From Siculibacillus lacustris (GTDB lineage: Bacteria > Pseudomonadota > Alphaproteobacteria > Rhizobiales > Ancalomicrobiaceae), in assembly GCF_004328075.1 (NCBI RefSeq), contig NZ_SJFN01000005.1:94123-158122 (forward strand): DNA of 64,000 nt. Reading direction: 5' to 3'. This document shows, in pieces, positions 17,901-27,629 of the stretch. Every line of letters starts with the position of its first letter. Positions within the stretch are counted from its first letter, which is position 1. Position numbers and translations under genes: made by a program. The notes under the pieces are model-generated. The model was given only the letters and a program-made list of their open reading frames with translations. It made no database searches and had not been told where the DNA came from.

Positions 17901-20202
17901 CGCCGATCTGCGACGCGACGCCGATGTTGGTGACCACCGCGGTGGCCGTCAGATCGACCGCGACGCCCGAAGCCGAGACGGCGAGGATCGTGCCGGAATT
18001 GGTCACCGCCGCACCCTGGCCGGCGATCGCCGCGAGGTTGCCGGTGATGTGGGCGCCGACCGCGTTGGTCACCGCGCCGGTCCCGTTCAGGGATACCCTG
18101 CCGCTGATCGTGCCACGATTGGTCAGCTGGCCGGAATCGGTGAAGCTGCCCGAGGACAGCGTCAGCTGGCCATCATTGGTGACCGTGCCCGTATGGCCGA
18201 AGATGCCGGTGTTGGTGAAGGTCCCGTTCGTGTCGATGCCGAGGCTGCCGCTGTCGGTCATCTTGCCGCTGTTGGCGAAGCTCCCCGCAACCGTCAGTGC
18301 ACCGAGATTGGAGAAAGTCCCGGCATTGGTGAAGGTGGTGCCGCTCGCCACGGTCATCGTGCCGTTGTTGGTCATCGACAGCGGCGAAGCGACGGTATTG
18401 GTCCCGTCGAAGCTCCATTTCGCACCGTTCATCACTTCGAACGATTCGAAACCGACGAAGTTCGTGCCCCCGATGCCGGTGAACGTGGCGGTCGCCGAGC
18501 CGCCGAACTGCAGCTTGTCGGTGCCCGCCCCGGCATCGACGATGCCGTTGAACACGCCTCCCGGCATCACCCGCACGATGTCGTCGCTGGTGCGGTCGAA
18601 CAGCACCGCGGTGCCGCCGGCGCCGGTGATCGTGCCGGAATTGACCAGAGTGTTGGTGTAGCCGAGGAGATTGACCCGGACGCCGATGCCGCTGGCCGTG
18701 TCGGTGCCGACGATCGTGCCGGAATTGGTGACCGTCGCGCCGGCACCATAGGCGTTGAGGACATAGGCGCCGATCGTCTTGCCGGACACCGTCGCGCCGA
18801 CCTTGTTGGTCAACCGGCCGCCGCTCTGCATGTAGAGGCCCTGTTGGGCGCTGCTCGAAATCGTCCCGTAATTGTAGATCGTGGCGACGGCGCCGCCCGC
18901 GGTGAACCAGGCGGCCGCGCCGTAGGCGGCGCTGACGGTGCCGTGGTTGATCAGGACGGTGGGCGCGCGGGCGATGATGCCTATCCGAGTGCCCGAGATC
19001 GAACTGCCGCTGCCGTAGTTGTAGATCGCGCCACCGCCGCCCAACTCCACCCCGGCGTCCGGGCCGAAGCCGGTTCCGGCGATCGTTCCGTAGTTGGTCA
19101 CCGTGCCGGTGCCACCGGTGATCCGAACACCGGTCGCCCCATAGATCGAGGCTCCGGTCGTGCCGTTGTACACCCTGCCGCCGGCGGTCAACTCCACGCC
19201 GACGCCGGCCGAACTGCCGCCCAGAATGCTGCCGGTGTTGTCGATGTTGGCGAATTCCCGCGATGCCCGAATGGCCGTGCCGGTCGCGTCCGAGGCCGAG
19301 ATCGAACCGTCGTTGGTCAGCATGCCGCCGTTAGCCAAGTAGACGCCCGACCCGATGCCGGAGATCGTCCCGCTCGGGGTGTTGGTGATCACGCTGGCAT
19401 TGGTGTTCGAGCGGACGCCCGTATCGTTGACGTTGTTGACGTCGGTTCCGGTCGCGACGATCGTGCCGCTGTTGAAGAGCGAGGCGGTGCCGGTCCCCAA
19501 CTGGACGCCGCCGACGCCGGTGATCGTGCCCCCGACGTGGTTGAAGACCGAACCGTGGTCGATGTTCACACCGAAGGCACCCGTGCCGACGATGTTGCCG
19601 TCGTTGGTCACCGTGGCTTCGGCGCCGCCGGTCGAGCCGAACGACACCCCGGTGACGCCGGTGATCAGCCCGCTCGCGGCATTGGTGACGGTGCCGCCGG
19701 CATACCAGACGGCCACGCCGGTACCGAAGGGGCTGCTGATCGTCCCGGAATTGGTGAGGTGGAGATCCCCGTTCCTGACGTAGACGCCGTAGGCGTTGCC
19801 GCTGATCGATGCCGTCGTCGTCACATTGGTGATCGTGCCGCCGCCGTCGAAATTGATCCCGACGCCGGCGCTGGTGATCGTGCCGAGGTTGGTCACGGTC
19901 CAGACTTGGCTCGCATCGCCGGTGATTGCGGGGCCGCCGCTGAGGATCGTCGCGGTGTCGACGATGAAATTGTTGCCGACACCCAGGTAGGTGAGATCGA
20001 CCACGGTGCTGCTCGGCGGAATGTTCGTCGCCTGGGCCTGCGCGGCACTCGGCAGCAGGATGCCCATGGTCATCACCACCGGGGCGATCCGCAGGGCGAC
20101 GGTCGCGCAACTGCTCAGCAACACGGCGACGCGGGAGCGCCGGTCGGCCCGAACGAATCGCGAAGACGAGGAGACGTCGCGGCAGGGGGCGCAAGAATAC
20201 AT
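14962..20202 (-). CDS. Giant autotransporter (type Va) with repetitive passenger
   Basis: Outer-membrane autotransporter of 1746 residues. The N-terminus has a long basic-then-hydrophobic signal peptide ending LLPSAAQAQA (cleavage about residue 57). The passenger (about 58-1450) is a chain of short repeats built on TNxGTI/TNSGTI, expected to fold as a right-handed beta-helix. The C-terminal 270 residues form the beta-barrel translocator (from about WSEAFGGWGQIGGNGN onward) and end in the classic terminal aromatic FSWSF. No protease triad is evident in the passenger, so an adhesin or surface-structure role is likelier than an enzyme. The start ATG follows CCGGAG and opens next to an A/T-rich promoter region. 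A TPR-sulfotransferase gene lies directly downstream. Confidence 0.95.
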   Translation of the reverse strand: MYSCAPCRDVSSSSRFVRADRRSRVAVLLSSCATVALRIAPVVMTMGILLPSAAQAQATNIPPSSTVVDLTYLGVGNNFIVDTATILSGGPAITGDASQVWTVTNLGTITSAGVGINFDGGGTITNVTTTASISGNAYGVYVRNGDLHLTNSGTISSPFGTGVAVWYAGGTVTNAASGLITGVTGVSFGSTGGAEATVTNDGNIVGTGAFGVNIDHGSVFNHVGGTITGVGGVQLGTGTASLFNSGTIVATGTDVNNVNDTGVRSNTNASVITNTPSGTISGIGSGVYLANGGMLTNDGSISASDATGTAIRASREFANIDNTGSILGGSSAGVGVELTAGGRVYNGTTGASIYGATGVRITGGTGTVTNYGTIAGTGFGPDAGVELGGGGAIYNYGSGSSISGTRIGIIARAPTVLINHGTVSAAYGAAAWFTAGGAVATIYNYGTISSSAQQGLYMQSGGRLTNKVGATVSGKTIGAYVLNAYGAGATVTNSGTIVGTDTASGIGVRVNLLGYTNTLVNSGTITGAGGTAVLFDRTSDDIVRVMPGGVFNGIVDAGAGTDKLQFGGSATATFTGIGGTNFVGFESFEVMNGAKWSFDGTNTVASPLSMTNNGTMTVASGTTFTNAGTFSNLGALTVAGSFANSGKMTDSGSLGIDTNGTFTNTGIFGHTGTVTNDGQLTLSSGSFTDSGQLTNRGTISGRVSLNGTGAVTNAVGAHITGNLAAIAGQGAAVTNSGTILAVSASGVAVDLTATAVVTNIGVASQIGGGRDGVSLGGGGTLTNAGTITGTRGAGVVFAGMASTGTIDNTGTITGATAGIRVDDGDVTITNHGTISGTGLTGVGVLFTGGQGVIDNFGVISGAGATAVKFAGGTNTLILEAGSTLSGIADGGSGDNTLVVRDSAALTGVSVFGFKSVAFSDATQVVDAASAIDNAAVVSGTLTNQGTLTGSLSVGFGAHLVNGGTVWIGADSTNAGTIETSSTFGNYAVLTNTGTLTNTGTAANSGTIDNQGKLTNTASLTNSGVLNNTGTIDNSGTLTSTGTLTNTGTLHNSGMVTGAVDGVEGAGTIVNSGSIVGMNGSGVVLGGGGSLTNTITGTIQGGSYGLRAGKGSTVVNAGTILDDGVAGVTVASDVTLTNTGTIAGLVGLRFDGTGATVTNSGTIRGTGGIAVEFGAGLNDLTLTTGSVLDGSVEGGTGAGRITLAGTGTLASDLVHFGVGSLLTVGSGATWTASGHWTIASVTNAGTLQPGAAGGTLTIAGAFAQTAGGTLQVAVDATGASSQLVVGGAATLDGALTVKAAVGTYALSTAYTILRATTVTGRFASTSTDLAFLTPTLTYGADTVSLTLINTGIRFSTLALTPNQAAAANAVEAGGANSALYQAVIRQTAAGARTAFERLSAEPYAGVTTAVHSDGAAVAQALFGRLRQSAHGDSGTLAALAVGGPAVLGYADGDDGAWARPGAALGGRRAPVSPLTAWSEAFGGWGQIGGNGNAATVGHDRSGIVSGLDVRTDDDWRLGLAGGYINSRLSTAGRGSSATIDGYTLGLYGGRTFGAFDVRLGASYGWSDVHMTRAVVFPGFADSLRSNHRAETGQVFGEIGYGFAWRDLALEPFVGLAYAHVTDGAVRESGGAAALDVRRSTSDIATSTVGLRLGTRWAMSDTVALLPHLSAAWQYAGGDLTPTVAATFKATGIGFGSSGVAISRNAALFEVGSDLTIGSHGKLGLSYRGTASDTVRENAVAAKFSWSF
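16700..20000 (-). repeat. Degenerate coding repeats of the autotransporter passenger
   Basis: The DNA repeatedly encodes T-N-x-G-T-I units, seen on the plus strand as recurring variants of gatcgtgccg followed by ttggt. Units are spaced irregularly (roughly 20-40 residues, denser at 17.04-17.25 kb where they run every 7-8 residues). The copies are diverged, so this is a protein-level repeat of a beta-helix and not a CRISPR or a recent satellite. The dense block could nevertheless favour slippage and length variation. Confidence 0.7.
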
Positions 20203-20447
20203 GTAATTTCACTCCGGCGGAGCCGAGAATTCGTCAACGCCACCAGAGATGTCAGCGCCTTCTTGCGATTCGTGACTGGACCGGATTCGATTACATCAGA
20301 TGCAAATCAGTCATGATCGTCAATCAGCGCACATCCGCGAAAATTGTCCATGTAAAAGAACATAGGGACAAAACTAATTCTGTTCAGAACTTCAATGCCA
20401 CACACGGCGGGCCGGACTGTCGCAGCCCGGCGGAGCGCCCGCCCGCC
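20203..20447 (-). promoter_or_regulatory. A/T-rich promoter region of the autotransporter with an inverted repeat
   Basis: A 245-bp stretch clearly richer in A/T than its surroundings, between the autotransporter start and the end of the CDP-diacylglycerol pyrophosphatase gene. It contains an imperfect inverted repeat: TTGTCCATGT at 20344-20353 against ACAT at 20360-20363 and GGACAA at 20366-20371, with a two-base bulge. This could be an operator for the adhesin gene or the terminator stem of the upstream gene. I cannot assign a regulator. Confidence 0.4.
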
Positions 20448-21254
20448 TCACGGTCGCCGGCCACAGTCGAAATCGAGCAGCGACTCGCCGTGCGCCTGGA
20501 AGCGCGACGAGGCCTGCACGTTGAGCACCCAGAACCCGTCCCGGCCGTGGTCGAACTTCGCTCCCACCACCACCAGGGTCTGGCGCGCCATCGCCGCCGG
20601 CGCGCGACGAATCGACTCGGGCAGCAGCGCGGCGACGTTGACCGTCGCCAGATCCGGCGTCGTCACCCGCCGCGCCGAGAAGAGCACGCCCTCGATCGGT
20701 CGGCGCAGCACGACCCAGTCGTCGCCGATGCGGTCGCGATCGGCCTCGATCGCCGCGACCACCTCGGGCCTCACGCAAGCGGTGTGAATGTGCAGCTGAT
20801 TCTGGCTGCGCCCCATCTTCGAATTGACCGCCAGCGCCACCTCGCTGCGGTCGAGCGGCCGGCCGGCATCGGCCGCGACCAGATCGCGGGCGTGCCACGC
20901 CGCCTGCCAGTAGGCCGCGCTCTCCGGCGCCAGAAACGCCGGCGCCTCGATGCCGACCATCCGCCGCAACGGTACCGTGAGGACGTGGCCCGAGCCGACC
21001 ACCAGCGTCGCCCGGCCCGGTTCGCGGTCGGTCGCCGGCGTGACGTCGGAACAGGGATAGGGAACGCCGACCGTCGCCGTGGTCCCGCAGACATAGGTGA
21101 CGACCCGCCAGAGATCGTTCGGTCCGAGGCTGAGGCCGCGGTGCGAGATCTCCAGCGCCGACCCCGCATCGATGCCCGCCAGCAGGCAGCCCACGGCGAT
21201 CAGAACCGCCGCCGCGCGGCGGGCCGAGAGGCGCGCGATCTTCGGTGCTTCCAT
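20448..21254 (-). CDS. cdh: CDP-diacylglycerol pyrophosphatase (Cdh)
   Basis: Hydrolyses CDP-diacylglycerol to CMP and phosphatidate (EC 3.6.1.26) at the inner membrane. The 268-residue product has an N-terminal signal/anchor (ARRAAAVLIAVGCLLAGIDAG). The Cdh core follows, with LWRVVTYVCGT near residue 48, YWQAAWHARDLV near 115 and the HIT-like catalytic signature NSKMGRSQNQLHIHTACVRP near 144-163, whose HxH pair is the active site. Length and motif order match E. coli Cdh (about 250 residues). It reads toward the autotransporter on the same strand with an A/T-rich gap between, and is probably expressed separately. Confidence 0.9.
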   Translation of the reverse strand: MEAPKIARLSARRAAAVLIAVGCLLAGIDAGSALEISHRGLSLGPNDLWRVVTYVCGTTATVGVPYPCSDVTPATDREPGRATLVVGSGHVLTVPLRRMVGIEAPAFLAPESAAYWQAAWHARDLVAADAGRPLDRSEVALAVNSKMGRSQNQLHIHTACVRPEVVAAIEADRDRIGDDWVVLRRPIEGVLFSARRVTTPDLATVNVAALLPESIRRAPAAMARQTLVVVGAKFDHGRDGFWVLNVQASSRFQAHGESLLDFDCGRRP

Positions 21255-21324
21255 GGGCCCTCGCCGAGATGGCCCCGTCGGGGCTCGTCCGAGTTTCGCA
21301 ACGGCGCGCGGCGCGGCCGCCCGC

Positions 21325-22608
21325 CTAACGCTCGACCCCGGAGAAGATCACCGCGATCGTCGCGCCGGCGTCGGGCTTCGCGATCACCCCGGCCAAGCCG
21401 GCGGTGCCGGTCGCCGAGGCGGCGATGGCGGTGGCGCGTCGGCCGGCATCATGGGCCGCCGCGACCTGGGCCTCGTCGACGACGACGGTCGACCCGCGGC
21501 TGGCCCGAAGGCCCTCGGCGATCGCCCACCAATCGTAGGTCTCGTCGTCGAGAATGCCGTGCGCGAGACTGGTCGGCGTCGTCTCCCACGCCCACATGAA
21601 CCGCGATCGTGTCTTCGCTGCGACGTCGAGCTCGACGCCGGCGAGGCGCTCCCAGGCCCGGGCCAGCGGCGCACAGCCGGCGGTCTGCACGGCGATCAGT
21701 TTCGGCAGGGCGGGCAGCAGCCCGTTGGCGCGGGCGAGGGCGAGGCCTTGCGCCAGCGCGCTCGCCAGCGCCCCGCCGCCGACCTGCACGAACAGCGCGT
21801 CAGGCACCGCGCCGGCGCGGGCGAACCCTTCGGCCATCTCGAAGGCCAGCGTCCGCCCACCCTCGATCGCCAGCCCGTTGTCGGTGCCCTGGACGCCGAA
21901 GGGCAGCGCACCGGCGGCGACCGCCTCGCGGAAGCGCAGGTAGCAGGGATCGCCGATCTCGCCCGGCCGCCGCTCGCAGACGGTGATCGCCGCGCCGAGC
22001 GCCCGCAGCCGCGCCGGCACCGAGGCCTCGGCATCGGGCGGAATGAACACCTCGAGCGGCCAGTCGGCCGCCCGCGCCACCGCCGCCGCCGCCAGCGCGG
22101 CATTGCCGCAGGAGGCGATCGCCAGCCGCCGCGCCCGCAACCCTTCGCCGGCCGGCAAGCGCGCGGCCTCGAGCACGCGGAGGTAGAGCATCACGCCCAT
22201 CAGATGGCGGGCCTTGTGCGAGCCCGACACGTTGCCGGTCTCGTCCTTGACCCACAAGGCCGCGGACCGGCCGAGCGCTCGGGCCAGCGCCGGTTGCTCG
22301 GCCATCGGCGTGACGCGGAAGCCGCGCCCGTCGACGCCGATCAGCGCCCGGTCGAGTTCGCCCACCAGATCGACCCAGGCGGCGTCCGAGAGCCCCGCCG
22401 CGCGCGCCAGTCGATAGGGCGACAACCACGCGCGGTAGCGCATGAACGGATCGTCTTCCGCGCCGATCGGCGGCGCCTCCGCCTCGCGCTCGACCACCAG
22501 CACGTGGTCGACGTCGTCGCCCGGCCCACCGGCGTTCGGGCAACGGAAGGCCAGACGCGCGTCGGCTTCGACCCGCGCGCCGCAGCCGTGGCAGCGAAAG
22601 GTCACCAT
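21325..22608 (-). CDS. Threonine synthase-like PLP-dependent lyase
   Basis: Fold-type II pyridoxal-phosphate enzyme of 427 residues. It opens with a short CHGC ... C zinc-ribbon-like segment as in many threonine synthases. The PLP lysine lies in WVKDETGNVSGSHKARHLMG (about residue 125), and a cofactor phosphate loop follows in QVGGGALASALAQGLALA. Members catalyse beta/gamma-elimination or replacement on amino acids. It begins 4 bp after the stop of a second, unlike PLP enzyme, so the two are co-translated. Candidate activities include threonine synthase, diaminopropionate or cysteate lyase; sequence alone does not decide. Genome context (a separate thrC or not) would be informative. Confidence 0.85.
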   Translation of the reverse strand: MVTFRCHGCGARVEADARLAFRCPNAGGPGDDVDHVLVVEREAEAPPIGAEDDPFMRYRAWLSPYRLARAAGLSDAAWVDLVGELDRALIGVDGRGFRVTPMAEQPALARALGRSAALWVKDETGNVSGSHKARHLMGVMLYLRVLEAARLPAGEGLRARRLAIASCGNAALAAAAVARAADWPLEVFIPPDAEASVPARLRALGAAITVCERRPGEIGDPCYLRFREAVAAGALPFGVQGTDNGLAIEGGRTLAFEMAEGFARAGAVPDALFVQVGGGALASALAQGLALARANGLLPALPKLIAVQTAGCAPLARAWERLAGVELDVAAKTRSRFMWAWETTPTSLAHGILDDETYDWWAIAEGLRASRGSTVVVDEAQVAAAHDAGRRATAIAASATGTAGLAGVIAKPDAGATIAVIFSGVER

Positions 22609-22612
22609 CGGA

Positions 22613-24118
<1,506 letters not shown>

Positions 24119-24511
24119 GTTCCCTGATCCTTTCGATTGTCCCTCGCAGCGCCCTCGCGCTGCCGCGGCTTCCCCCCGGGGGTCGAGATCACGCCGGACC
24201 GCAGCGGCGCACCGAGAGGCTGCAGGCGCCGCCGGGCCCGAGATCCGAGGGCGAGAGCGACACGCGCGCACGAAAACTCCCGAAGACCGAGCGGCGCACT
24301 CGCATAGGCCGGAACCGCGATCGACGCAACGGCCGACGCGCCCCGCGAAACGCGGATCTGCGCCGCGTGGCGTCGGTCCCGCGGGCGTGGCAGCGGCATG
24401 CGCGGGCGGCCGCGATCTCCGACGCGGTCGACAACGCGCGGCAGTGGTTCGGCCGGCACCGGTGATGCAACCGGCGCGGCTCGCCGGCGCGAACGGAAGC
24501 CGATCTCCGGA
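24119..24511. other. Upstream region of the PLP gene pair; no gene seen
   Basis: Nearly 400 bp between the start of the PLP gene pair and the stop of the LysR gene, both on the minus strand. It should hold the PLP operon promoter and the LysR transcript end. All six frames are Arg/Pro-rich and unconvincing. No clear terminator hairpin with a T-run, operator palindrome or RNA gene was found. Confidence 0.4.
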
Positions 24512-25411
24512 TCATCGCCGGTCGGCGGCGGCGAATTCGGCGATCACCCAGTCGATGAAGACGCGGACCCGAGGGGAGAGCTGGCGGCTTCGCGGATAGA
24601 GCAGCGAGGCCGGCGTCGGCGTCGGCGGATGGTCCGGCAGGATCTCGACGAGGTCGCCGGCGCGCAGGGCCGCCGCGACGTGATAGCGCGGCACCTGGAT
24701 CAGCCCGAGCCCCAGTTGCGCCGCAGCGACGTAACTCTCGGCCGCCCCGACGATCACCGCCGCGGGCAGCACGATCTCGCGCACCGCGCCGCCCACCGTG
24801 AATTCGAGCGGCAGGACGCCGCCGATCGCGGTCGAATGGAAACCGATCATCCGATGGCCGTCGCCGAGCGCCTCGAGGCTCGCCGGCATCCCGTGGCGCG
24901 CGACATAGCCGGGCGAGGCGAGCGTCACTTCCGCGAGCATCGCGACGCGCCGAACGATCATGTCGCTGTCCTGCGGCACCCCGACCCGCAACACGCAGTC
25001 GATCCCCTCGCGGACCAGATCGGCGAGCCGATCGCCCTCGCTCATCTGCACGGTGAGGTCCGGATAGGTCGCCAGGAAGGCCGGCAGGTGCGGCAGCACG
25101 AAATGCCGGGCGAGTGTGCCGTGCACGTCGACCCGGAGCAGCCCCTTGGGCTTGGCCCCGGCGAAGGCGCCCTCGGCCTCCTCGACATCGGCGAGAATCG
25201 CCAGACAACGCCGCAGATAGGCCTCGCCGTCGAGGGTCGGAGCGACGTGACGGGTCGTCCGCTGCAACAGGCTCACCCCGAGCCGCCGCTCGAGCTGTTT
25301 GACCGCATCGGTGACGGTCGAACGCGGCAGGCCGAGATCGTCCGCCGCGAGCGTGAAGCTGCGCCGCTCGGCCACTCTCGCAAAGATCCGCATGGCGTCG
25401 AAACGATCCAT
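24512..25411 (-). CDS. LysR-family transcriptional regulator
   Basis: 299 residues, standard length. The N-terminal winged helix-turn-helix is MDRFDAMRIFARVAERRSFT through LAADDLGLPRSTVTDAVKQL. The effector-binding periplasmic-protein-like domain follows from about residue 90. The subgroup resembles regulators controlling adjacent short-chain dehydrogenases. It is divergent from an SDR gene across a 119-bp gap, the standard LysR arrangement, so it probably autorepresses and activates the SDR gene(s) in response to a small molecule. The second SDR of that operon has been destroyed, so the regulon may be only partly functional. Confidence 0.95.
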   Translation of the reverse strand: MDRFDAMRIFARVAERRSFTLAADDLGLPRSTVTDAVKQLERRLGVSLLQRTTRHVAPTLDGEAYLRRCLAILADVEEAEGAFAGAKPKGLLRVDVHGTLARHFVLPHLPAFLATYPDLTVQMSEGDRLADLVREGIDCVLRVGVPQDSDMIVRRVAMLAEVTLASPGYVARHGMPASLEALGDGHRMIGFHSTAIGGVLPLEFTVGGAVREIVLPAAVIVGAAESYVAAAQLGLGLIQVPRYHVAAALRAGDLVEILPDHPPTPTPASLLYPRSRQLSPRVRVFIDWVIAEFAAADRR

Positions 25412-25530
25412 TGTTCGTGATTTCCGGATTGTGATGGCGAATCATCGGCGATTATCCGTCGACGGGCAAGTGGCATGGTCTCTCCACCGGACGTGCCGAG
25501 GGCGCGCCGAACCCGACCAGGAGAGACCAA
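25412..25530. promoter_or_regulatory. Divergent LysR/SDR promoter region with a candidate LysR box
   Basis: The 119-bp gap between divergent genes contains AATCATCGGCGATT (25440-25453), an interrupted inverted repeat AATC-N6-GATT. A looser outer pair, CGGAT at 25425-25429 and ATCCG at 25454-25458, surrounds it. Position and dyad fit a LysR-type activation site, but the motif is short and not proven. The SDR gene is preceded by AGGAGAG close to its ATG. Confidence 0.4.
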
Positions 25531-26268
25531 ATGTCCGAGACCCATCGCGTCGCCATCGTCACCGGCGCGTCGCGCGGCATCGGCGCGGCAATCGCCCGCC
25601 GCCTCGGCCGCGACGGCTTCACCGTGATCGTCGACTACGCCGGCAACGCCGCCGCCGCCGAAGCGGTCGTCGCCGCGATCGAGGCGGCCGGCGGCCGCGC
25701 CGTCACCCACCGCGCCGACGTCGCCGACCCCGCCGCGGTCACCGGCCTGTTCGACGCGGCGGAGGCCGCCTTCGGGCGGGTCGACGTGCTGATCAACAAC
25801 GCCGGCATCATGAAGCTGGCGAAACTCGCCGAGGTCGACGATGCCGCGATCGACGACCAGATCGCCGTCAACCTGAAGGGCGCCGTCCACACGATGCGCG
25901 AAGCCGCCCGACGGCTCGCCGACGGCGGCCGCATCGTCAATCTGTCGACCAGCGTCGTCGGCCTGAAGCTCGAGAGCTACGGCATCTATGCGGCGACCAA
26001 GGCGGCGATCGAGGCCCTAACCGGGATCCTCGCCAAGGAACTGCGCGGCCGCTCGATCTCGGTCAACGCGGTCGCCCCCGGCCCGACCGCCACCGACCTG
26101 TTCCTCGACGGCAAGTCGCCGGAACTGATCGCCCGTATGGCGGCGATGAACCCGCTCGAACGGCTCGGCACGCCCGACGACATCGCCGCGGCGGTCGCCT
26201 TCCTGGTCGGCCCCGACGGCGGCTGGATCAACGGTCAGGTGCTGCGCGCCAACGGCGGCATGATCTGA
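25531..26268 (+). CDS. Short-chain dehydrogenase/reductase (SDR)
   Basis: Classical SDR oxidoreductase of 245 residues. The NAD(P)-binding motif TGASRGIG is near residue 10, NNAG near 90, the catalytic serine lies in NLSTSVVG near 137-141 and the Tyr-x3-Lys pair in YGIYAATKAA near 150. The C-terminal LGTPDDIAAAVAFLVGPDGG segment is typical. These enzymes reduce ketones or oxidise secondary alcohols with NAD(P)H; the substrate is unknown. It is divergent from the LysR gene and was probably the first gene of an operon whose second member (another SDR) is now truncated and fused to integrase DNA. Confidence 0.93.
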   Translation: MSETHRVAIVTGASRGIGAAIARRLGRDGFTVIVDYAGNAAAAEAVVAAIEAAGGRAVTHRADVADPAAVTGLFDAAEAAFGRVDVLINNAGIMKLAKLAEVDDAAIDDQIAVNLKGAVHTMREAARRLADGGRIVNLSTSVVGLKLESYGIYAATKAAIEALTGILAKELRGRSISVNAVAPGPTATDLFLDGKSPELIARMAAMNPLERLGTPDDIAAAVAFLVGPDGGWINGQVLRANGGMI

Positions 26269-26315
26269 CGCCGTCCCGCCCCACTCACCTCCGAAGCGAA
26301 CCGAGGATCCTTGCC

Positions 26316-26540
26316 ATGAATCGGATCATTCTCGTCACCGGCGCGTCGAGCGGCTTCGGCCGGCTCACCGCCGAAGCGCTGGCCCGCGCCGGACACACCG
26401 TCTGGGCCTCGATGCGCGACATCGCCGACCGCAACGCCGCCAACGCCGCGGCGATCGCGAAACACGCCGCCGACACCGGCCTCGACCTCCGGACGGTCGA
26501 GATCGACGTGCAGTCGCAGCCCTCGGTCGACGCCGGCCCG
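26316..26540 (+). pseudogene. 5' fragment of a second SDR gene
   Basis: The first 74 or so codons of an SDR of the SSGFGR subgroup: MNRIILVTGASSGFGRLTAE followed by ALARAGHTVWASMRD and ending near LRTVEIDVQSQPSVDA. The active-site region (NNAG, Ser, Tyr-x3-Lys) is gone: after codon 74 the frame runs directly into integrase sequence. A ribosome-binding site (CCGAGGATCC) still precedes the ATG, so a 143-residue hybrid would be translated before the first amber stop at 26745. Probably non-functional as an enzyme. Confidence 0.85.
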
Positions 26541-27509
26541 ATGGAGGCTCGTGAACTCGTCGCCGACGTCCGGAAGACGGTGAAGGCCGGGGTCGACCCG
26601 ATCGAGCGCAAGAAGGTCGCGGAGGCCGGAGAAGCCGAGACGCCGAGCTTCGGGGCCTTCGCCGACGTATCGATCGGCACGATCGAATCCGGCTTCCGCG
26701 ACGAGAAGCCCATCGACCAGTGGAAGCAGACCCTGGGCGATGCCTAGTGCGCCTCGATCCGCAAGAAGGTCATCGACACCGTCACCACCTAGGACATCGT
26801 CGACATCCTCAAGCCGCTCCGGGCAACCAAGCAGGAGAAGGCTTCCCGCCTCCGCGGGCGCGTCGAGAAGGTCCCGGCCGCCGCCGAGGTGACGGGGTGG
26901 CGGACCGGTGAGAATCCCGCCCAGTGGCGCGGGCACCTCGACCACCTGTTGCCGCGTCGCCAGAAGCTCCAGCGCGGCCATCGGCCGGCGATGCCCTACG
27001 TGACGTCCCCGCCTTCATCGGCCGCCTGTGCGGCCCTTGCCGCGCGAGCGCTCGAATTCCGGATGCTGACCGCCGCTCGCACCGGCGAGGTGACCGGCGC
27101 CACCTGGGCCGAGATCGACCTCGCCTCGAAAGTCTGGACGGTTCCCGCAGGTCGAATGAAGGCGGGCCGTGAGCACCGCGTGCCGTTGTCGATCCGAGCG
27201 ATCGAGGTCCTGAACGAGGCGACGAAACGACGCGAGAGCGCGGAACCGGACGCCCACCTGTTCCCGAGCAGCCGGCGAGGACAACCGCTGTCGAGCATGG
27301 CGTTCGAGCAGTCGCTGGTGCGGGTGGGCGAGACCGGCTTCGGACCTCACGGCTTCCGATCGTCCTTCCGCGACGGGTGCGGCGCGTGCACGCCGTTCCC
27401 TCGAGAGGTCGCCGAGGCGGCACTCGCCCACGTCGTCGGCAACTCGGTCGAGCAGGCCGACCGCCGCGGGGATGCACTCGAAAAACGTCGGGCGATGATG
27501 GAAGCCTGA
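26541..27509 (+). pseudogene. Decayed P4-type tyrosine integrase, fused in frame to the SDR fragment
   Basis: Remnant of a phage/island integrase of the P4 (DUF4102) family. Recognisable segments are AGVDPIERKK, ENPAQWRGHLDHLLP, ALEFRMLTAARTGEV, VWTVPAGRMKAGREHRVPLS, GPHGFRSSFRD, and FPREVAEAALAHVVGN followed by ALEKRRAMMEA. The N-terminal arm-binding domain is missing, two amber stops interrupt the frame (26745-26747 and 26790-26792), and a compensating shift is visible near 27000-27040 (DVPAFIGRL in the next frame). The position normally holding the catalytic tyrosine (AYRRGD in relatives) is Asp (ADRRGD). It cannot recombine DNA. No attached element, att repeat or tRNA was found nearby. 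Confidence 0.87.
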
Positions 27510-27629
27510 GCAGACCATTTGGCCGCGACGAGGCGGCACGGCGATGAAAATCGAGGCCCCCGCGGAACAGCTCGTTCCGGCTCGATGTCGATCTCCCGAA
27601 GAACTCCCGAGGTCGGCGGGACGGTCGGT

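Noticed and set aside
16700..20000. CRISPR-like repeated DNA
   Set aside because: The units are diverged, irregularly spaced and encode the TNxGTI beta-helix repeats; there are no constant repeats with unique spacers and no cas genes.
14629..20316. A 1895-codon open frame on the plus strand opposite the autotransporter
   Set aside because: It is the antisense of a real gene with signal peptide, repeats and beta-barrel. Its translation is His/Arg/Asp/Gly-rich and matches nothing; high GC makes long antisense frames common here.
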